Notes: a model not told the origin generated them from the sequence alone. A stretch of DNA of 64,000 nucleotides from ZC4RG20 sp036381515 (GCA_036381515.1 DASVCR010000080.1:30992-94991), one strand, 5' to 3'; positions 1 to 9,143 are shown, counted from the stretch's first letter. Made by a program: numbers and translations.

Positions 1-393
1 GATGGCACCCTCAAGATGCTGGCCTATTTGGTGTTGCTCTTCGATCCGGATCCACCGCCGTTCATCGGCATCGAAGAGCCGGAGAATTTCCTGCACCCAC
101 GGTTGCTGCCGGAGCTGGCCGAGGAATGCCGTGCGGCCACTGCCCGCACCCAGCTTCTGGTGACGACACACTCGCCGTTCTTTCTGAATGCCTTACGCCC
201 TCGGGAAGTGCGTGTGCTATGGCGTGATGAGCAAGGTTTCACGCAAGTGCAACGCGCGAGCGACCTGCCTGGCGTTGTCGAGTTTGTTCAACACGGTGCA
301 TTGTTAGGTCATCTGTGGATGGAAGGGCAACTAGGCGTGGGGGATCCCCTCGTCAACCAAGGGGCGCCGTCCCGCCCGCAGCGGAAGCGCTAA
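1..393 (+). CDS. AAA/OLD-like ATPase, C-terminal part (5' end outside window)
   Basis: The reading frame is open from base 1, so the gene begins upstream of the window. About 130 residues remain. They show the end of an ABC-like ATPase of the AAA_21/OLD type: a signature-like DGTLKML at the very start, a Walker B strand ending in IEEPENFLHP, and a switch histidine in TTHSPFFL. Such ATPases hydrolyse ATP to drive or license a partner effector, often a Toprim nuclease. A DUF4276/Toprim-like gene starts 2 bases after the stop codon, so the two are probably translated as a pair. Without the N-terminus the exact family cannot be fixed; RecF/SMC-type repair ATPases are the alternative. Confidence 0.8.
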   Translation, partial: DGTLKMLAYLVLLFDPDPPPFIGIEEPENFLHPRLLPELAEECRAATARTQLLVTTHSPFFLNALRPREVRVLWRDEQGFTQVQRASDLPGVVEFVQHGALLGHLWMEGQLGVGDPLVNQGAPSRPQRKR

Positions 394-395
394 GA

Positions 396-1013
396 ATGGT
401 TGCCACGCATCTAGAGTTGCTCGTCGAAGAGCCATCGATGGAGGCATTCCTTCGTGCCCTGCTGCCGCGATTGCTGCCGCAAGAAGCGACTTTTGAAGTG
501 CACCCATTCCAAGGCAAAGCTGATTTGCTGAACAAACTCGAGGCGCGGCTGCGTGCCTATGCGTTCTGGTTACCTGAGGAGTGGCGCATCGTAGTCGTAG
601 TGGATCGTGACGACGATGATTGCACGGATATCAAGCGCAGGCTGGAGAATGCCGCGTTGCGCGCCGGGTTGCGCACACGCTCCCAAGCGGGCAACGGTCA
701 ATGGCAAGTCGTCAACCGGATTGCGATTGAAGAGCTCGAGGCCTGGTACTTCGGCGATTGGACGGCTGTAAGAGCCGTCTATCCCCGGGCGCCAGCCAGT
801 GTGCCAAGTCGCAAAGGCTTTCGCGATCCGGACGCTATCTCGGGCGGTACATGGGAGGCATTCGAGCGAATTATGCGCCGGCATGGCTACTTCGACGGAG
901 GCTTAAGCAAAATGGAGGCCGCCCGAGCGATTGGTGCACAAATCGATCCTTCCCGCAGCGTCTCCCGCAGCTTTTCCGCGTTCTGCAATGCCGTCTCTGA
1001 GGCGTTTACATGA
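396..1013 (+). CDS. DUF4276-like, Toprim-type protein (205 aa)
   Basis: I start it at ATG 396, just after the ATPase stop; the frame stays open further upstream but would overlap the ATPase. An acidic LLVEEPSMEAF near the N-terminus (glutamate around residue 10) and a strand followed by VVVDRDDDD around residue 70 fit the Toprim layout of one Glu followed by a DxD. Toprim domains bind Mg2+ and cut or join nucleic acid. From memory, DUF4276 proteins sit beside AAA ATPases and resemble the effector half of two-gene ATPase/Toprim defence systems. A nuclease or antiphage role is therefore an inference from fold and neighbour. No signal peptide is visible, so it should be cytoplasmic. Confidence 0.72.
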   Translation: MVATHLELLVEEPSMEAFLRALLPRLLPQEATFEVHPFQGKADLLNKLEARLRAYAFWLPEEWRIVVVVDRDDDDCTDIKRRLENAALRAGLRTRSQAGNGQWQVVNRIAIEELEAWYFGDWTAVRAVYPRAPASVPSRKGFRDPDAISGGTWEAFERIMRRHGYFDGGLSKMEAARAIGAQIDPSRSVSRSFSAFCNAVSEAFT

Positions 1014-1478
1014 TTTCCCCATCGTCATGATGCACCTCCTCACCAGCCTTCTCGGCTGTCCAATTGCCTGGGGCGTGCATCCGGGCGGCTATTTCGGTGT
1101 CGGTGGCGAACGGACCAAATCAGCACGATGTGCTGCGAGGCCCATGCGCGTGTCTATGGCTGATGAGCCCTCGTTGCAAGACGTCGTTTAGCCACTTGTC
1201 ACGAGAAACGCTGCACCCCGGCCAGGCATAGGAAATCGCCGCGCATATGCGTCGCGCTAAGACGATCGTCGATATCGTCCTGTTCGGACGATCGCTCAGC
1301 GCCGCCCTCTGCGTCCGCGCGCAGAGCGCCTGCTGCAGCCGCGGATACGACAACGTCGAGACGCATTCTCGATAGGTCCGTCGCTTGAGACCTCGTGCTC
1401 TCTGACGCGCATAAAACTAAGCGACGAGCGGCCGACGCGCTTGGACCGGGCAGAACTCGGGTTCTTGCGAACAGCGAA
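1014..1478. other. Gene-free stretch, 465 bp
   Basis: No open frame here looks like a protein. The first ~100 bases are less GC-rich than the rest of the window and resemble the upstream ATPase/DUF4276 pair, suggesting that pair belongs to an acquired segment ending near 1100-1400. I see no inverted repeats, tRNA or integrase that would mark a boundary. Confidence 0.4.
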
Positions 1479-3641
1479 CTACGGTGTGTCCGGAGGACGC
1501 ACCGCGTTCGCGCGATCCACGATATACGCGCGGATCGCCTCTGCCTCGTCGGCATCGAGCACATCGGCGAACGACACCATGCCGTTCGCCGCGCGGGCGC
1601 CGCCGAGCACGATCGCGGCGAAAAGCTCGGGGCTCGCGAGCGCCGGCGAGTACGCGAGATCCGGGAACAGGCCGCGGCGGAACATGCCGCCCGCGTTGCC
1701 CGGGTTTTCATGGCAGATCCAGCACGTCGACTGATAGAGCTGCTGGCCGCGCGCGATCTCGTCCGCAGACGCCGTCGACGGCGGCGGATTCAGCGGCGGC
1801 GGCGAAAACTCGACGGGCGGCGGAAGCTCGGCAGTGCCGCCGCGCTTCCACACGAGGAGCCGCGCATGGCTCGGCGCGTAGTAGTTGCCCGCCGCGCGGC
1901 CCGCGACGACCGCGATGTGCTGCTCGCCGTCGACCTCGAAGCTGATCGGACCGGCGACGATGCCGGTATGCACGCTCTCGGACGACCAGAGCTGCGTGCC
2001 GTCCTGCGCCGAGCGCGCGACGAGACCGTCGCCGGTGCCGTGGAACACGAGCCCGCCGGCCGTCGCGAGCATGCCGGCCGAGTCGCCTTGCGCGCGCCAC
2101 GCCTCCCGCTGCCCCACGGGATCCCACGCGAGCACGTAAGCGCCGCGCGGCAGCCGGGCGAGCTCCGCCGTGGCCTCGGCCGAGCGGGCCGCGAGATCGA
2201 TGCCGAGGTTCGACACGCGCGGATTCGGGTCGAAGTTGCGCGCGGGCGCATAGATCAACGCATTGTCGCTCGCCGAGAAATACGCGAAGCCCGTCTGCGG
2301 GCTGAACGCCATCGGATGCCAGTTGTGCGCGCCGGCCGACGACGGCTGGACCGCGACGGGCCGACCGGTCCGATCGTAGCGCGCGGCCGGATTCTCGATC
2401 GGGCGGCCGGTCTCGGGATCGATACCGGTCGCCCAGTTCACCGCGGCAAAGTTGTTCGCGGAGATCAGCTCGCCGGTCTTCGCATCGAGCACGTAGAAGA
2501 AGCCGTTCTTCGGCGCCTGCATCACGACGCGCCGCTCGACGCCGTCGATCGTGAGATCCGCGACGACGATCGGCTGGGTCGCCGTGTAGTCCCACGTCTC
2601 GCCCGGTGTCGTCTGGTAATGCCAGACGTACGAGCCGTCGTCCGGATCGAGCGCGACGATCGACGACAGGAACAGGTTGTCGCCGCCGCCGGGGCTGCGC
2701 AGCGCCTGGTTCCACGGCGAGCCGTTGCCGGTGCCGATATAGAGAAGATCAAGCTCCGGGTCGTAGGCCATCGAGTCCCAGACGGTGCCGCCGCCGCCGA
2801 GGCGCCACCACTCGCCGTTCCACGTCTCGGCGGCCATCGCCATTGTCTCGTTCTCGAAGCCGAGCGCCGGATCGCCCGGCACCGTGAAGAACCGCCAGAC
2901 GAGCTCGCCGGTCTCCGCATCGTACGCGGAGACATACCCGCGCACGCCGTATTCGGCGCCGCCGTTGCCGATGATCACGCGGCCCTTCACGACCCGCGGC
3001 GCGCCCGTGATCGTGTACGCGACGTCGCGCGACACGAGCGTGTCGGTCTCCCACACCTTTTCGCCCGACGCGGCGTCGATCGCGACGAGACGGCCGTCGA
3101 TCGTGCCGACGTAGATCTTGCCGTTCCACGCCGCGGCGCCCCGATTGACGACGTCGCAGCACGCGCGGCTGCCCCACTCGCGCGGCACCTGCGCGTCGAA
3201 GGCCCAGAGCCGCTCGCCGGTGCGCGCGTCGTAGGCCTGCACGTTGCTCCATGCGGTCGTCACGTAGAGCGTGCCGTCGATATAGAGCGGCGTCGCTTCC
3301 TGCGTGCGGTTGATGCCGAGATCGGCGTACCACGCGAGGCCGAGCTCGGCGACGTTGTCGGGCGTGATCTCCGCGAGCGGACTGTAGCGCTGCTCGCGGT
3401 ATGTCCGGCCGGTCGACATCCACTGTCCCGGCTCGGCGTCCGCCGCGACGAGGCGTGCGGCGTCGACGCGGGCCGCGGGCGGCGCGGGCTGCGTGCCGGC
3501 GATCCCGACGACCGGCGCGTCCGACGCGCCCGTTCCCGCCGACGGCCCGGAGCCGGCCGTTCCGGAGGAGTCGCCCGACGGCCCGCAGGCCGCGACGAGC
3601 AGAGTGCAGAGCGTTGCAGAAACGGAAGTGCGCGCGGTCAT
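1479..3641 (-). CDS. PQQ-dependent quinohemoprotein alcohol dehydrogenase, lipoprotein (720 aa)
   Basis: Oxidises primary alcohols in the periplasm and passes electrons from PQQ to a fused haem c. The first 20 residues end in a lipobox (LVAAC, Cys19), so it is probably lipid-anchored. The eight-bladed propeller follows: the adjacent cysteine pair Cys161-Cys162 typical of these enzymes, TGNGSPWN near 303-311, and WDYT at 350-353 holding the catalytic Asp351. Thr353 occupies the place where lanthanide-dependent enzymes carry a second Asp, so this looks Ca2+-dependent. A C-terminal cytochrome c domain has CWICH (640-644) and a candidate axial Met near 687. I chose ATG 3641 because the upstream in-frame extension has no signal peptide. 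It lies 55 bp downstream of the flavoprotein gene on the same strand. Confidence 0.93.
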   Translation of the reverse strand: MTARTSVSATLCTLLVAACGPSGDSSGTAGSGPSAGTGASDAPVVGIAGTQPAPPAARVDAARLVAADAEPGQWMSTGRTYREQRYSPLAEITPDNVAELGLAWYADLGINRTQEATPLYIDGTLYVTTAWSNVQAYDARTGERLWAFDAQVPREWGSRACCDVVNRGAAAWNGKIYVGTIDGRLVAIDAASGEKVWETDTLVSRDVAYTITGAPRVVKGRVIIGNGGAEYGVRGYVSAYDAETGELVWRFFTVPGDPALGFENETMAMAAETWNGEWWRLGGGGTVWDSMAYDPELDLLYIGTGNGSPWNQALRSPGGGDNLFLSSIVALDPDDGSYVWHYQTTPGETWDYTATQPIVVADLTIDGVERRVVMQAPKNGFFYVLDAKTGELISANNFAAVNWATGIDPETGRPIENPAARYDRTGRPVAVQPSSAGAHNWHPMAFSPQTGFAYFSASDNALIYAPARNFDPNPRVSNLGIDLAARSAEATAELARLPRGAYVLAWDPVGQREAWRAQGDSAGMLATAGGLVFHGTGDGLVARSAQDGTQLWSSESVHTGIVAGPISFEVDGEQHIAVVAGRAAGNYYAPSHARLLVWKRGGTAELPPPVEFSPPPLNPPPSTASADEIARGQQLYQSTCWICHENPGNAGGMFRRGLFPDLAYSPALASPELFAAIVLGGARAANGMVSFADVLDADEAEAIRAYIVDRANAVRPPDTP

Positions 3642-3696
3642 CGGCGGGAACCCTCGAACGAGACGGGCGACAGCATCGATCAGACGCCCGGAATGT

Positions 3697-4866
3697 TCAA
3701 CCGGCCGGAACGTCCGGCGCGGCGCGCAGCAGCGTGCCGCCCGCGCCCGCGAGCTGCCGCGGAGCGACGGAGAAGTGTGCCGCGAGCGTCGCGAGATCCC
3801 GTCCCGCGCGCGCGAGCTCGGAGGCCTGCTCGACCCCCGACATGCCGGCCAGCGCGACGAGCTCGTCGGTCGCCGCACGGAGCGTCGCGACGCCGTGGGC
3901 ACACGCTGCGGTGATCTCCGCCCGCTCGTCCGCGGGGAGCGCCCGGTCGTCGACGGCGCTGCGCCACGCGCGCTCCGCGAGATCGAGCATCGCGCGCTCC
4001 GCGGCGCGCCACGCGGCATGGCTCCGCGCGAACGCCGCGCGCGCGAGCGGATCGTCGGCGAGCACGCCGGTCGTGCCGTACGGCGTCTTCTGCGTCGCAA
4101 GGACTTTGAACGCCTCGAGCGCGTGCCGCGCGATGCCGACGGCCACCGCCGTGATCGGCAGCTCCGTGAGCACCTCGAACGGCAGCCGGTACAGCGGTCC
4201 CGGCTCGCGCGGCGCATCTGTGAAGACGCTGAAGGTCAGCCGCTCCGGCACGAAGACGTCGTCGACGCCGAAGTCGTGGCTCGCCGTCGCGCGCATGCCG
4301 GTCGTATCCCACGTCTCGACGATCTCGACGTCCCGGCGCGGGAACGACATCGCGCGCACGAGCGGCTCGCCGCGCGCGTCCGGCACGGGCTCGCCGCCGG
4401 CCGTCACGACGCAGTTCGCGGTGAACGTCGTCGCATACGGCGCGCCGCTCGCGTAGCGCCAGCGGCCGCGCACGCGGTACCCGCCGTCGACGCGCTCGGC
4501 CCGGCCGTGCGGCGCGCCCGAGCCCGCGATCACCGCCGCGGGCGGACCGAAGATCTCGAGCGCCGCATCCGGCTCGAGGTACGCCGCGAACAGCCCGCCG
4601 CCCGCGCCGATCATGACGGCCCAGCCGAACGAGCCGTCGATGCGCGCCGCGGCCCGATAGATCTCGAGCGCTTCCGGCAGCGTGAGCTCGAGCCCGCCGT
4701 AACGGCGCGGGATCCACAGCCGAAAGAGCCGGTGCCGGACGAGCGCCTCGACGACCTCGTCCGAGAACGCCGCGCGGCGGTCCGCCTCCGCGGCCTGGCC
4801 GCGCACGAGCGGCGCGACCTCGTCGAGCGCGCCGAGCAGGCGCGCGACATCGTCTTGCGTATCCAT
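3697..4866 (-). CDS. Acyl-CoA dehydrogenase-like flavoprotein, possibly a flavin-dependent monooxygenase (389 aa)
   Basis: The fold is that of the acyl-CoA dehydrogenase superfamily: N-terminal helices, a beta domain around residues 120-230, and a C-terminal helical bundle. LWIPRRYGGLEL near residues 50-60 and the overall layout are closer to the HsaA/DszC group of two-component monooxygenases than to classical dehydrogenases, which carry a catalytic Glu I cannot place. Either a desaturation or an FMNH2-dependent hydroxylation is possible. ATG 4866 is chosen because the family-like sequence starts there. The frame continues upstream through a 15-bp tandem repeat encoding SVAR-type pentapeptides, which I regard as non-coding. 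Probably co-transcribed with the alcohol dehydrogenase. Confidence 0.8.
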   Translation of the reverse strand: MDTQDDVARLLGALDEVAPLVRGQAAEADRRAAFSDEVVEALVRHRLFRLWIPRRYGGLELTLPEALEIYRAAARIDGSFGWAVMIGAGGGLFAAYLEPDAALEIFGPPAAVIAGSGAPHGRAERVDGGYRVRGRWRYASGAPYATTFTANCVVTAGGEPVPDARGEPLVRAMSFPRRDVEIVETWDTTGMRATASHDFGVDDVFVPERLTFSVFTDAPREPGPLYRLPFEVLTELPITAVAVGIARHALEAFKVLATQKTPYGTTGVLADDPLARAAFARSHAAWRAAERAMLDLAERAWRSAVDDRALPADERAEITAACAHGVATLRAATDELVALAGMSGVEQASELARAGRDLATLAAHFSVAPRQLAGAGGTLLRAAPDVPAG

Positions 4867-4903
4867 CCGGGAAGTATCGTCGATGCGGTAGCGCGCGCAA
4901 CGG

Positions 4904-5029
4904 CGCGCCGCGGTGTCGGGCGCGCCGCGGTGTCGGGCGCGCCCGGCGGCCGCGCGTGCGACGGATGTGCGGGCGATGGCCGCGCGGGCGACGGATGCGC
5001 GCGCGACAGACACGCGGGCGACGGATGCG
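4904..5029. repeat. Short tandem repeats between divergent genes
   Basis: Two perfect 17-bp copies (unit CGCGCCGCGGTGTCGGG) occupy 4904-4920 and 4921-4937. Five 15-bp units follow from 4955 to 5029, with consensus CGGGCGACGGATGCG; units 3 and 5 are identical and the others differ at a few bases. They lie between the flavoprotein gene (-) and the NlpE-like gene (+), where both promoters would be expected. Confidence 0.85.
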
Positions 5030-5113
5030 CCGATGCGATTTCGTGACGGGTTTCGCACGCGCTCGGGAGCGAACGACGCATCCTGACGCGCGACCCGACA
5101 ACCGACTTCGCCG

Positions 5114-5776
5114 ATGCGTGCCCGGTCGTTCGCCATCGTGCTGCCTCTCTTCGTCGCCGCGTGCGGCGACGCGGCACTCGAGCGCCCGGAGACGGCGTTC
5201 TCGCGGCCGGCGGGGCCCGCGCCGGACGTGTACAGCGGTGTCTTTCCGTGCGACAACTGTCCCGGCATCGAGACGACGTTGTGGCTCCGCGCCGACGGCA
5301 CGTTCTTCTGGCGTCAGCGCTATCTCGACCACGACGGCGCCCCTGCGACGACCAGCTACAACCTCGGCCGCTGGAACAGCGACGCGGACGGCACGCTGCT
5401 GCTCGCGGGGTGGGGTCCGCCGCGACGCCTCGACGTCTCGGGACCCGACGCATTGCTGCTCGTGACGCCGTCACCGGCCGAGCACAGGTTGACGCGCACC
5501 GCCGGCGGCGAGCGCTTCACGGATCGCGTCCGGATCGAAGGCACGGCGGTCGTCGACGACGACACCGCGACGATCTCCGAATGCCGCACCGGCCTCTCCG
5601 CGCCGGCCGGCGGCGCCGATCTGCGGCGGTTCCTGCGCCAGTACCGGAGCCTTGGGTTCAGCGGCAAGCCCGCGTTCGTCGAGATCGAGGCCCGCTTCGA
5701 ATGGGCGGACGACGGCGGGCTTCGATCCTTCGCGGTCGACCGTTTCGTGACGATCAAGGCGGGCCGCACCTGTTAG
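5114..5776 (+). CDS. NlpE-like copper-homeostasis/envelope-sensing lipoprotein (220 aa)
   Basis: The N-terminus is a lipoprotein signal ending in FVAACG (Cys17). The mature protein opens with the NlpE N-domain pattern: YSGVFPCDNCPGIETTL carries the CxxC pair, followed by the LWLRADGTF strand. In Enterobacteria NlpE senses lipoprotein traffic and surface contact and activates Cpx; in other bacteria such domains are linked mainly to copper handling. The C-terminal half (about 110-220) resembles the second domain of longer family members, with further cysteines at the C-terminus (GRTC). It stands alone, divergent from the flavoprotein gene. No Cpx genes are in the window, so a signalling role is unproven. 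Confidence 0.75.
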   Translation: MRARSFAIVLPLFVAACGDAALERPETAFSRPAGPAPDVYSGVFPCDNCPGIETTLWLRADGTFFWRQRYLDHDGAPATTSYNLGRWNSDADGTLLLAGWGPPRRLDVSGPDALLLVTPSPAEHRLTRTAGGERFTDRVRIEGTAVVDDDTATISECRTGLSAPAGGADLRRFLRQYRSLGFSGKPAFVEIEARFEWADDGGLRSFAVDRFVTIKAGRTC

Positions 5777-5879
5777 CTTCGCGCGGACGCCTTCCTTCCG
5801 AATATCGCATCATCGACTTGCCGCGCTCGGCGCGAAGCGGTCAACTAGCGTTCATCCGGATCGAGGGGGAGAGCTCTGG

Positions 5880-8366
5880 ATGGACTTTCCGACACGCTTG
5901 AAGCTCGGCCGCATTGCAGGCGGCCGCCGGGACCGGAATTGCGTCGCCGCGGCGGTCGGTCTCGCGGTCCTCGCGCTGCCGGCCGCGGGCCGCGCGCAGC
6001 TCGAGGAGGTCATCGTCACCGCGGAGCGGCGCGAGACGTCACTGCAGCAGACGCCGATCTCCGTCGCGGCATTCACCGCCGACGCGATCGAGGCCAAGGG
6101 CATCGAGACGGTCGAGGACATCGCGCTCTTCACGCCGAACCTCGACATCAAGGGCTCCCGCGGCACCGGCAACACGAGCCCGACGTATCAGATTCGAGGC
6201 CTGTCGGGCGGAGGCGGCGCGACCGGAGAGCGGGCGGCGGCTCTCTACATCGACGGCGTCTTCGTGCCGCGCACGACCGGGCCGTTCATGAGCATGCTCG
6301 ATGTCGAGCGCGTCGAGGTCCTGCGCGGGCCGCAGGGCACGCTGTTCGGCCGCAACAGCACCGGCGGCGCGATCCGGGTCTTCACGCGCCAGCCGGGCCC
6401 GGAAAGCGAGGGTTACGTCGAGCTCGGCTTCGGCAACTTCGATCGGCAGGAAGTCAGCGCGATGGTCAACGTGCCGATCAGCGACACGGTGTTCTTCCGT
6501 GTCCAGGGCGGCTACTTCGAGCAGGACGGCTACGTGCGCCGCGGCACGCAGATGCTCGGCGGCAGCGAGGACACGATCGGGCGGCTGCAGCTCGCCTACG
6601 AGCCGAGCGACGCGCTGTCGGTGCGCTTCTCGTACAGCACGTCGGACTCGGAATCGGACGGCAATCCACAGGATCTCGCGTGGTTCGACATGCGGCCCGA
6701 TCTCGATTTCGAGGGCAATCGCGCGGACTGGATCTCGGACTTCCTCGAGGCGTCCGGCCAGCCGCGGATCGAGCCGTACAACGATCCGCGGATCGTGCTC
6801 GACGACTACACGATGCCGAGCTGGTGCTTCCTCGACGACATCGACCCCGACTGGGACGCGCTGTGCGAGCAGACGAACGAGTCGGAGTACGACCAGCTCG
6901 ACGTCAACGTCGAATGGCGGCTTCGCGACAACGTGACGCTGACGTCGATCACCGGGTTCTCGGACTTCTCGAGCTTCGGGATCACCGACTGGGTGCAGCT
7001 CGGCACAGAGATGCGGCCGAGCCTCGTCGAGTCCGACGTCACGTATCAGGAGCTGCAGCTCGGCGTCGATCTCGCAGACGGCCGCGTCGAGCTCGTCACC
7101 GGCGTCTCCTATTTCCAGGAAGACTCCGGGTCCTCCGGCGCGAACCTCGAGCGGCGCGGCACGAGCGCGTATCCGCCGCAGCTTGCCCTCGGCAACGGCG
7201 ACGCGGGCATCTTCCGGACGGGCGACGCGATCCTCACGCAGGACGCCACGTCGTACGGCGTGTTCGCGAACGCGACGCTGCAGGTCACCGATCGCTTCGC
7301 GCTGACGCCCGGCATCCGCTTCGCGTGGGACGAGAAGGAGGTCACGCAGACCGAGCTCGCGTCCGACGACTTCACGCCCGCGCCGGGCACGACGTCGACG
7401 ACCGTGTTCGCCGAAGACGACTGGAGCGAGACCGACTGGCGGCTCACGGCCGACTTCGACGTGACCGACGGCATCATGGTCTACGCGACGGCGTCGAAGG
7501 CGTTTCGCGCGGGCGCCTACAGCTACGCGATCGCGGACGAGCTGACCGGCGAAGCGCAGACGGCGGCGCTCGCGACGTCGCCGCCGTTCGTGCCGCCCGA
7601 GTCCGTCGAGAATTCGGAGGTCGGCGTGCGCACCGAGCTGATCGACGGACGCCTGCGGCTCAACTTCACGTACTACGACATGACTTACGGCGACCGCCAG
7701 GCGCCGATCCAGGTATCGGACCCGAACTCCCCGACCGGCTTCCGGATCGCGCTGACGAACGCCGGGGACGTCGAGCTCGACGGGATCGAGCTCGACGGTC
7801 AGCTCGCCGTGACGAGCGCGTTCGCGATCGACTTCGCGGCGGGCATCGTCGACTCGCACCTGCTCGACGTCTGCGCGAACAACGGCGACTTCCTGTTCCC
7901 GGGACCGGTCGAGGAGAGTTATACGATCGGCGCGCGCTGGGCGAAGGCGCTGCGCAACGGGGCCGATCTCGGCTGGTCGTTGAGCTACGCACACGTCGGC
8001 GAGCAGCAGACGCATCCCGGAGGCACGCACGACGCGGTCGCGAAGTGCGGCAGCCCGACGCCGGGCTGGTTCCTCGATTCCCGCTACGAGCTGCCGAGCT
8101 ATGCGCTCGTCAACGCCCGCGTGCGCTACGGGAGCGCCGATGGCCGCTGGGCGGTGACGCTCTTCGCGAACAACCTCACGGACGAGACGTACGGGACGTA
8201 TGCGACGCGCTTCGGCGGCGGCTTCTGGGATTTCGTGAATCCGATGGCCGCCGGCGGCATCGGCATTCCGGAGCGCTCGGCGCTCGGCTTGACGATGGGC
8301 CGCCCGCGCGAGGTCGGACTGACGTTCCAGTACTCGTTCGGCGGCGGTTCTCGAGCGGAGAACTAA
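5880..8366 (+). CDS. TonB-dependent outer-membrane receptor 1 (828 aa)
   Basis: A Sec signal of about 39 residues ends in GRAQ, followed by a TonB-box-like EEVIVTAER. The plug domain spans roughly residues 45-170 and includes the hallmark VEVLRGPQGTLFGRNSTGG. The rest forms a beta barrel with a last strand VGLTFQYSF; eight extra residues follow it instead of the usual terminal Phe. It imports a scarce or bulky substrate using the proton-motive force through TonB/ExbBD, which are not in the window. The plug resembles the large FecA/sterol-type receptors of oligotrophic Proteobacteria; the ligand cannot be predicted. A GGGGGAGAG ribosome-binding site precedes ATG 5880. Confidence 0.93.
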   Translation: MDFPTRLKLGRIAGGRRDRNCVAAAVGLAVLALPAAGRAQLEEVIVTAERRETSLQQTPISVAAFTADAIEAKGIETVEDIALFTPNLDIKGSRGTGNTSPTYQIRGLSGGGGATGERAAALYIDGVFVPRTTGPFMSMLDVERVEVLRGPQGTLFGRNSTGGAIRVFTRQPGPESEGYVELGFGNFDRQEVSAMVNVPISDTVFFRVQGGYFEQDGYVRRGTQMLGGSEDTIGRLQLAYEPSDALSVRFSYSTSDSESDGNPQDLAWFDMRPDLDFEGNRADWISDFLEASGQPRIEPYNDPRIVLDDYTMPSWCFLDDIDPDWDALCEQTNESEYDQLDVNVEWRLRDNVTLTSITGFSDFSSFGITDWVQLGTEMRPSLVESDVTYQELQLGVDLADGRVELVTGVSYFQEDSGSSGANLERRGTSAYPPQLALGNGDAGIFRTGDAILTQDATSYGVFANATLQVTDRFALTPGIRFAWDEKEVTQTELASDDFTPAPGTTSTTVFAEDDWSETDWRLTADFDVTDGIMVYATASKAFRAGAYSYAIADELTGEAQTAALATSPPFVPPESVENSEVGVRTELIDGRLRLNFTYYDMTYGDRQAPIQVSDPNSPTGFRIALTNAGDVELDGIELDGQLAVTSAFAIDFAAGIVDSHLLDVCANNGDFLFPGPVEESYTIGARWAKALRNGADLGWSLSYAHVGEQQTHPGGTHDAVAKCGSPTPGWFLDSRYELPSYALVNARVRYGSADGRWAVTLFANNLTDETYGTYATRFGGGFWDFVNPMAAGGIGIPERSALGLTMGRPREVGLTFQYSFGGGSRAEN

Positions 8367-8652
8367 ACTAAATGGGGTCAGAGCCCGTTTTCGCCTGACG
8401 ACTGTTAACCCTGATCCGACTGTTAATGGGGTCAGAGCCCGAGTTTCTCGGTTCGCCGAAGGGGTCTGCGTTAAGTGTAAGCGTTAAGTGGGGTCAGAGC
8501 CCCATTCTCCGTTCGCCGAAACGGCGGTCAGCGTTCGAAACAGGGCTGAGCCCATCTCTCTGTGTCGAGCTCGTCGAAACTTGCACAGTCATTGGACCGA
8601 CGCGCCGGCGTGGTATGGATGCGCAAAGGCGGTTGTACGCTTGAAACACCCG

Positions 8653-8684
8653 AGGCCTCGAGAGATCACCACCTCTCGGGGCCT
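8653..8684. terminator. Hairpin, possible terminator
   Basis: The 12-base arms AGGCCTCGAGAG and CTCTCGGGGCCT flank an 8-base loop, with one G-T mismatch position. Only a short TTT follows, so termination is weakly supported. It lies about 290 bp past TonB receptor 1 and may instead be part of the repeat array. Confidence 0.4.
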
Positions 8685-8818
8685 TTGCTGCCGTGCGAAC
8701 ACTCGGCGGCGAGCGCACGCTGCCGAGGGGCGCCGCCGGCGTCATCGTCGAGGCGCCGCTCGACGCATCGCACCGCTTTCTGAAGCTCTCGGGGCAAGGG
8801 GCGGAACGCTCCCCCGAG

Positions 8819-8880
8819 TGTACCCCTCGTGAGAGCCGGGGGTCGGTCAGTGTGCCCCTCGTGAGAGCCGGGGGTCGGTC
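8819..8880. repeat. Tandem direct repeat, two copies of ~31 bp
   Basis: Two near-identical units lie at 8819-8850 and 8851-8880, each containing CCCCTCGTGAGAGCCGGGGG followed by TCGGTC. They differ at one position and in the last two bases. Within each unit CCCCTC/GAGAGC... offers only weak base pairing, so they look like a simple duplication within the repeat desert. Confidence 0.85.
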
Positions 8881-9143
8881 CAAAAATGACGCGAAATGGG
8901 CTTGACCCCATTCACACGGTCATCGGCCCAAAACGGGCTTAGGCAAAGGGCTCTGACCCCATTTTCACTGCGTCCATGTCACTGTGCGAGCTCGTCGAAC
9001 CTGCACAGTCGTCCGACGAGAAATGGGCTCAGGGAAAAGATCGGGCTCCCGAAAAATGGGCTCTGGCTCCCGAAAAATGGGCTCTGACCCCAATTAACAG
9101 GGCTCTCGAAAAAATGGGCTCTGACCCCGATTAACGACCTCGA

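Larger units (their letters stand above)
8371..9132. repeat. Repeat-rich gene desert with GGGGTCAGAGCCC elements
   Basis: At least seven copies of a GGGGTCAGAGCCC core lie here. Forward copies are near 8371-8390, 8425-8440 and 8487-8503; inverted copies are near 8895-8912, 8947-8963, 9075-9093 and 9113-9132. The array is therefore an inverted pair of clusters, as in REP/BIME elements mobilised by REP-associated tyrosine transposases. A second conserved piece, GAGCTCGTCGAA with a nearby GCACAGTC, occurs at 8561-8590 and 8981-9011. No open frame between TonB receptor 1 and the SDR looks like a gene. Confidence 0.85.

Noticed and set aside
1395..3914. 839-codon open frame opposite the alcohol dehydrogenase gene
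   Set aside because: It is Arg/Ala-rich, lacks any domain and exists only because of high third-position GC on the true minus-strand gene.
3642..4217. N-terminal extension of the alcohol dehydrogenase
   Set aside because: It would overlap the flavoprotein gene, and the lipoprotein signal begins at ATG 3641.
8693..8905. Small protein in the repeat desert
   Set aside because: The frame runs through tandem repeats, has no ribosome-binding site and resembles no protein.
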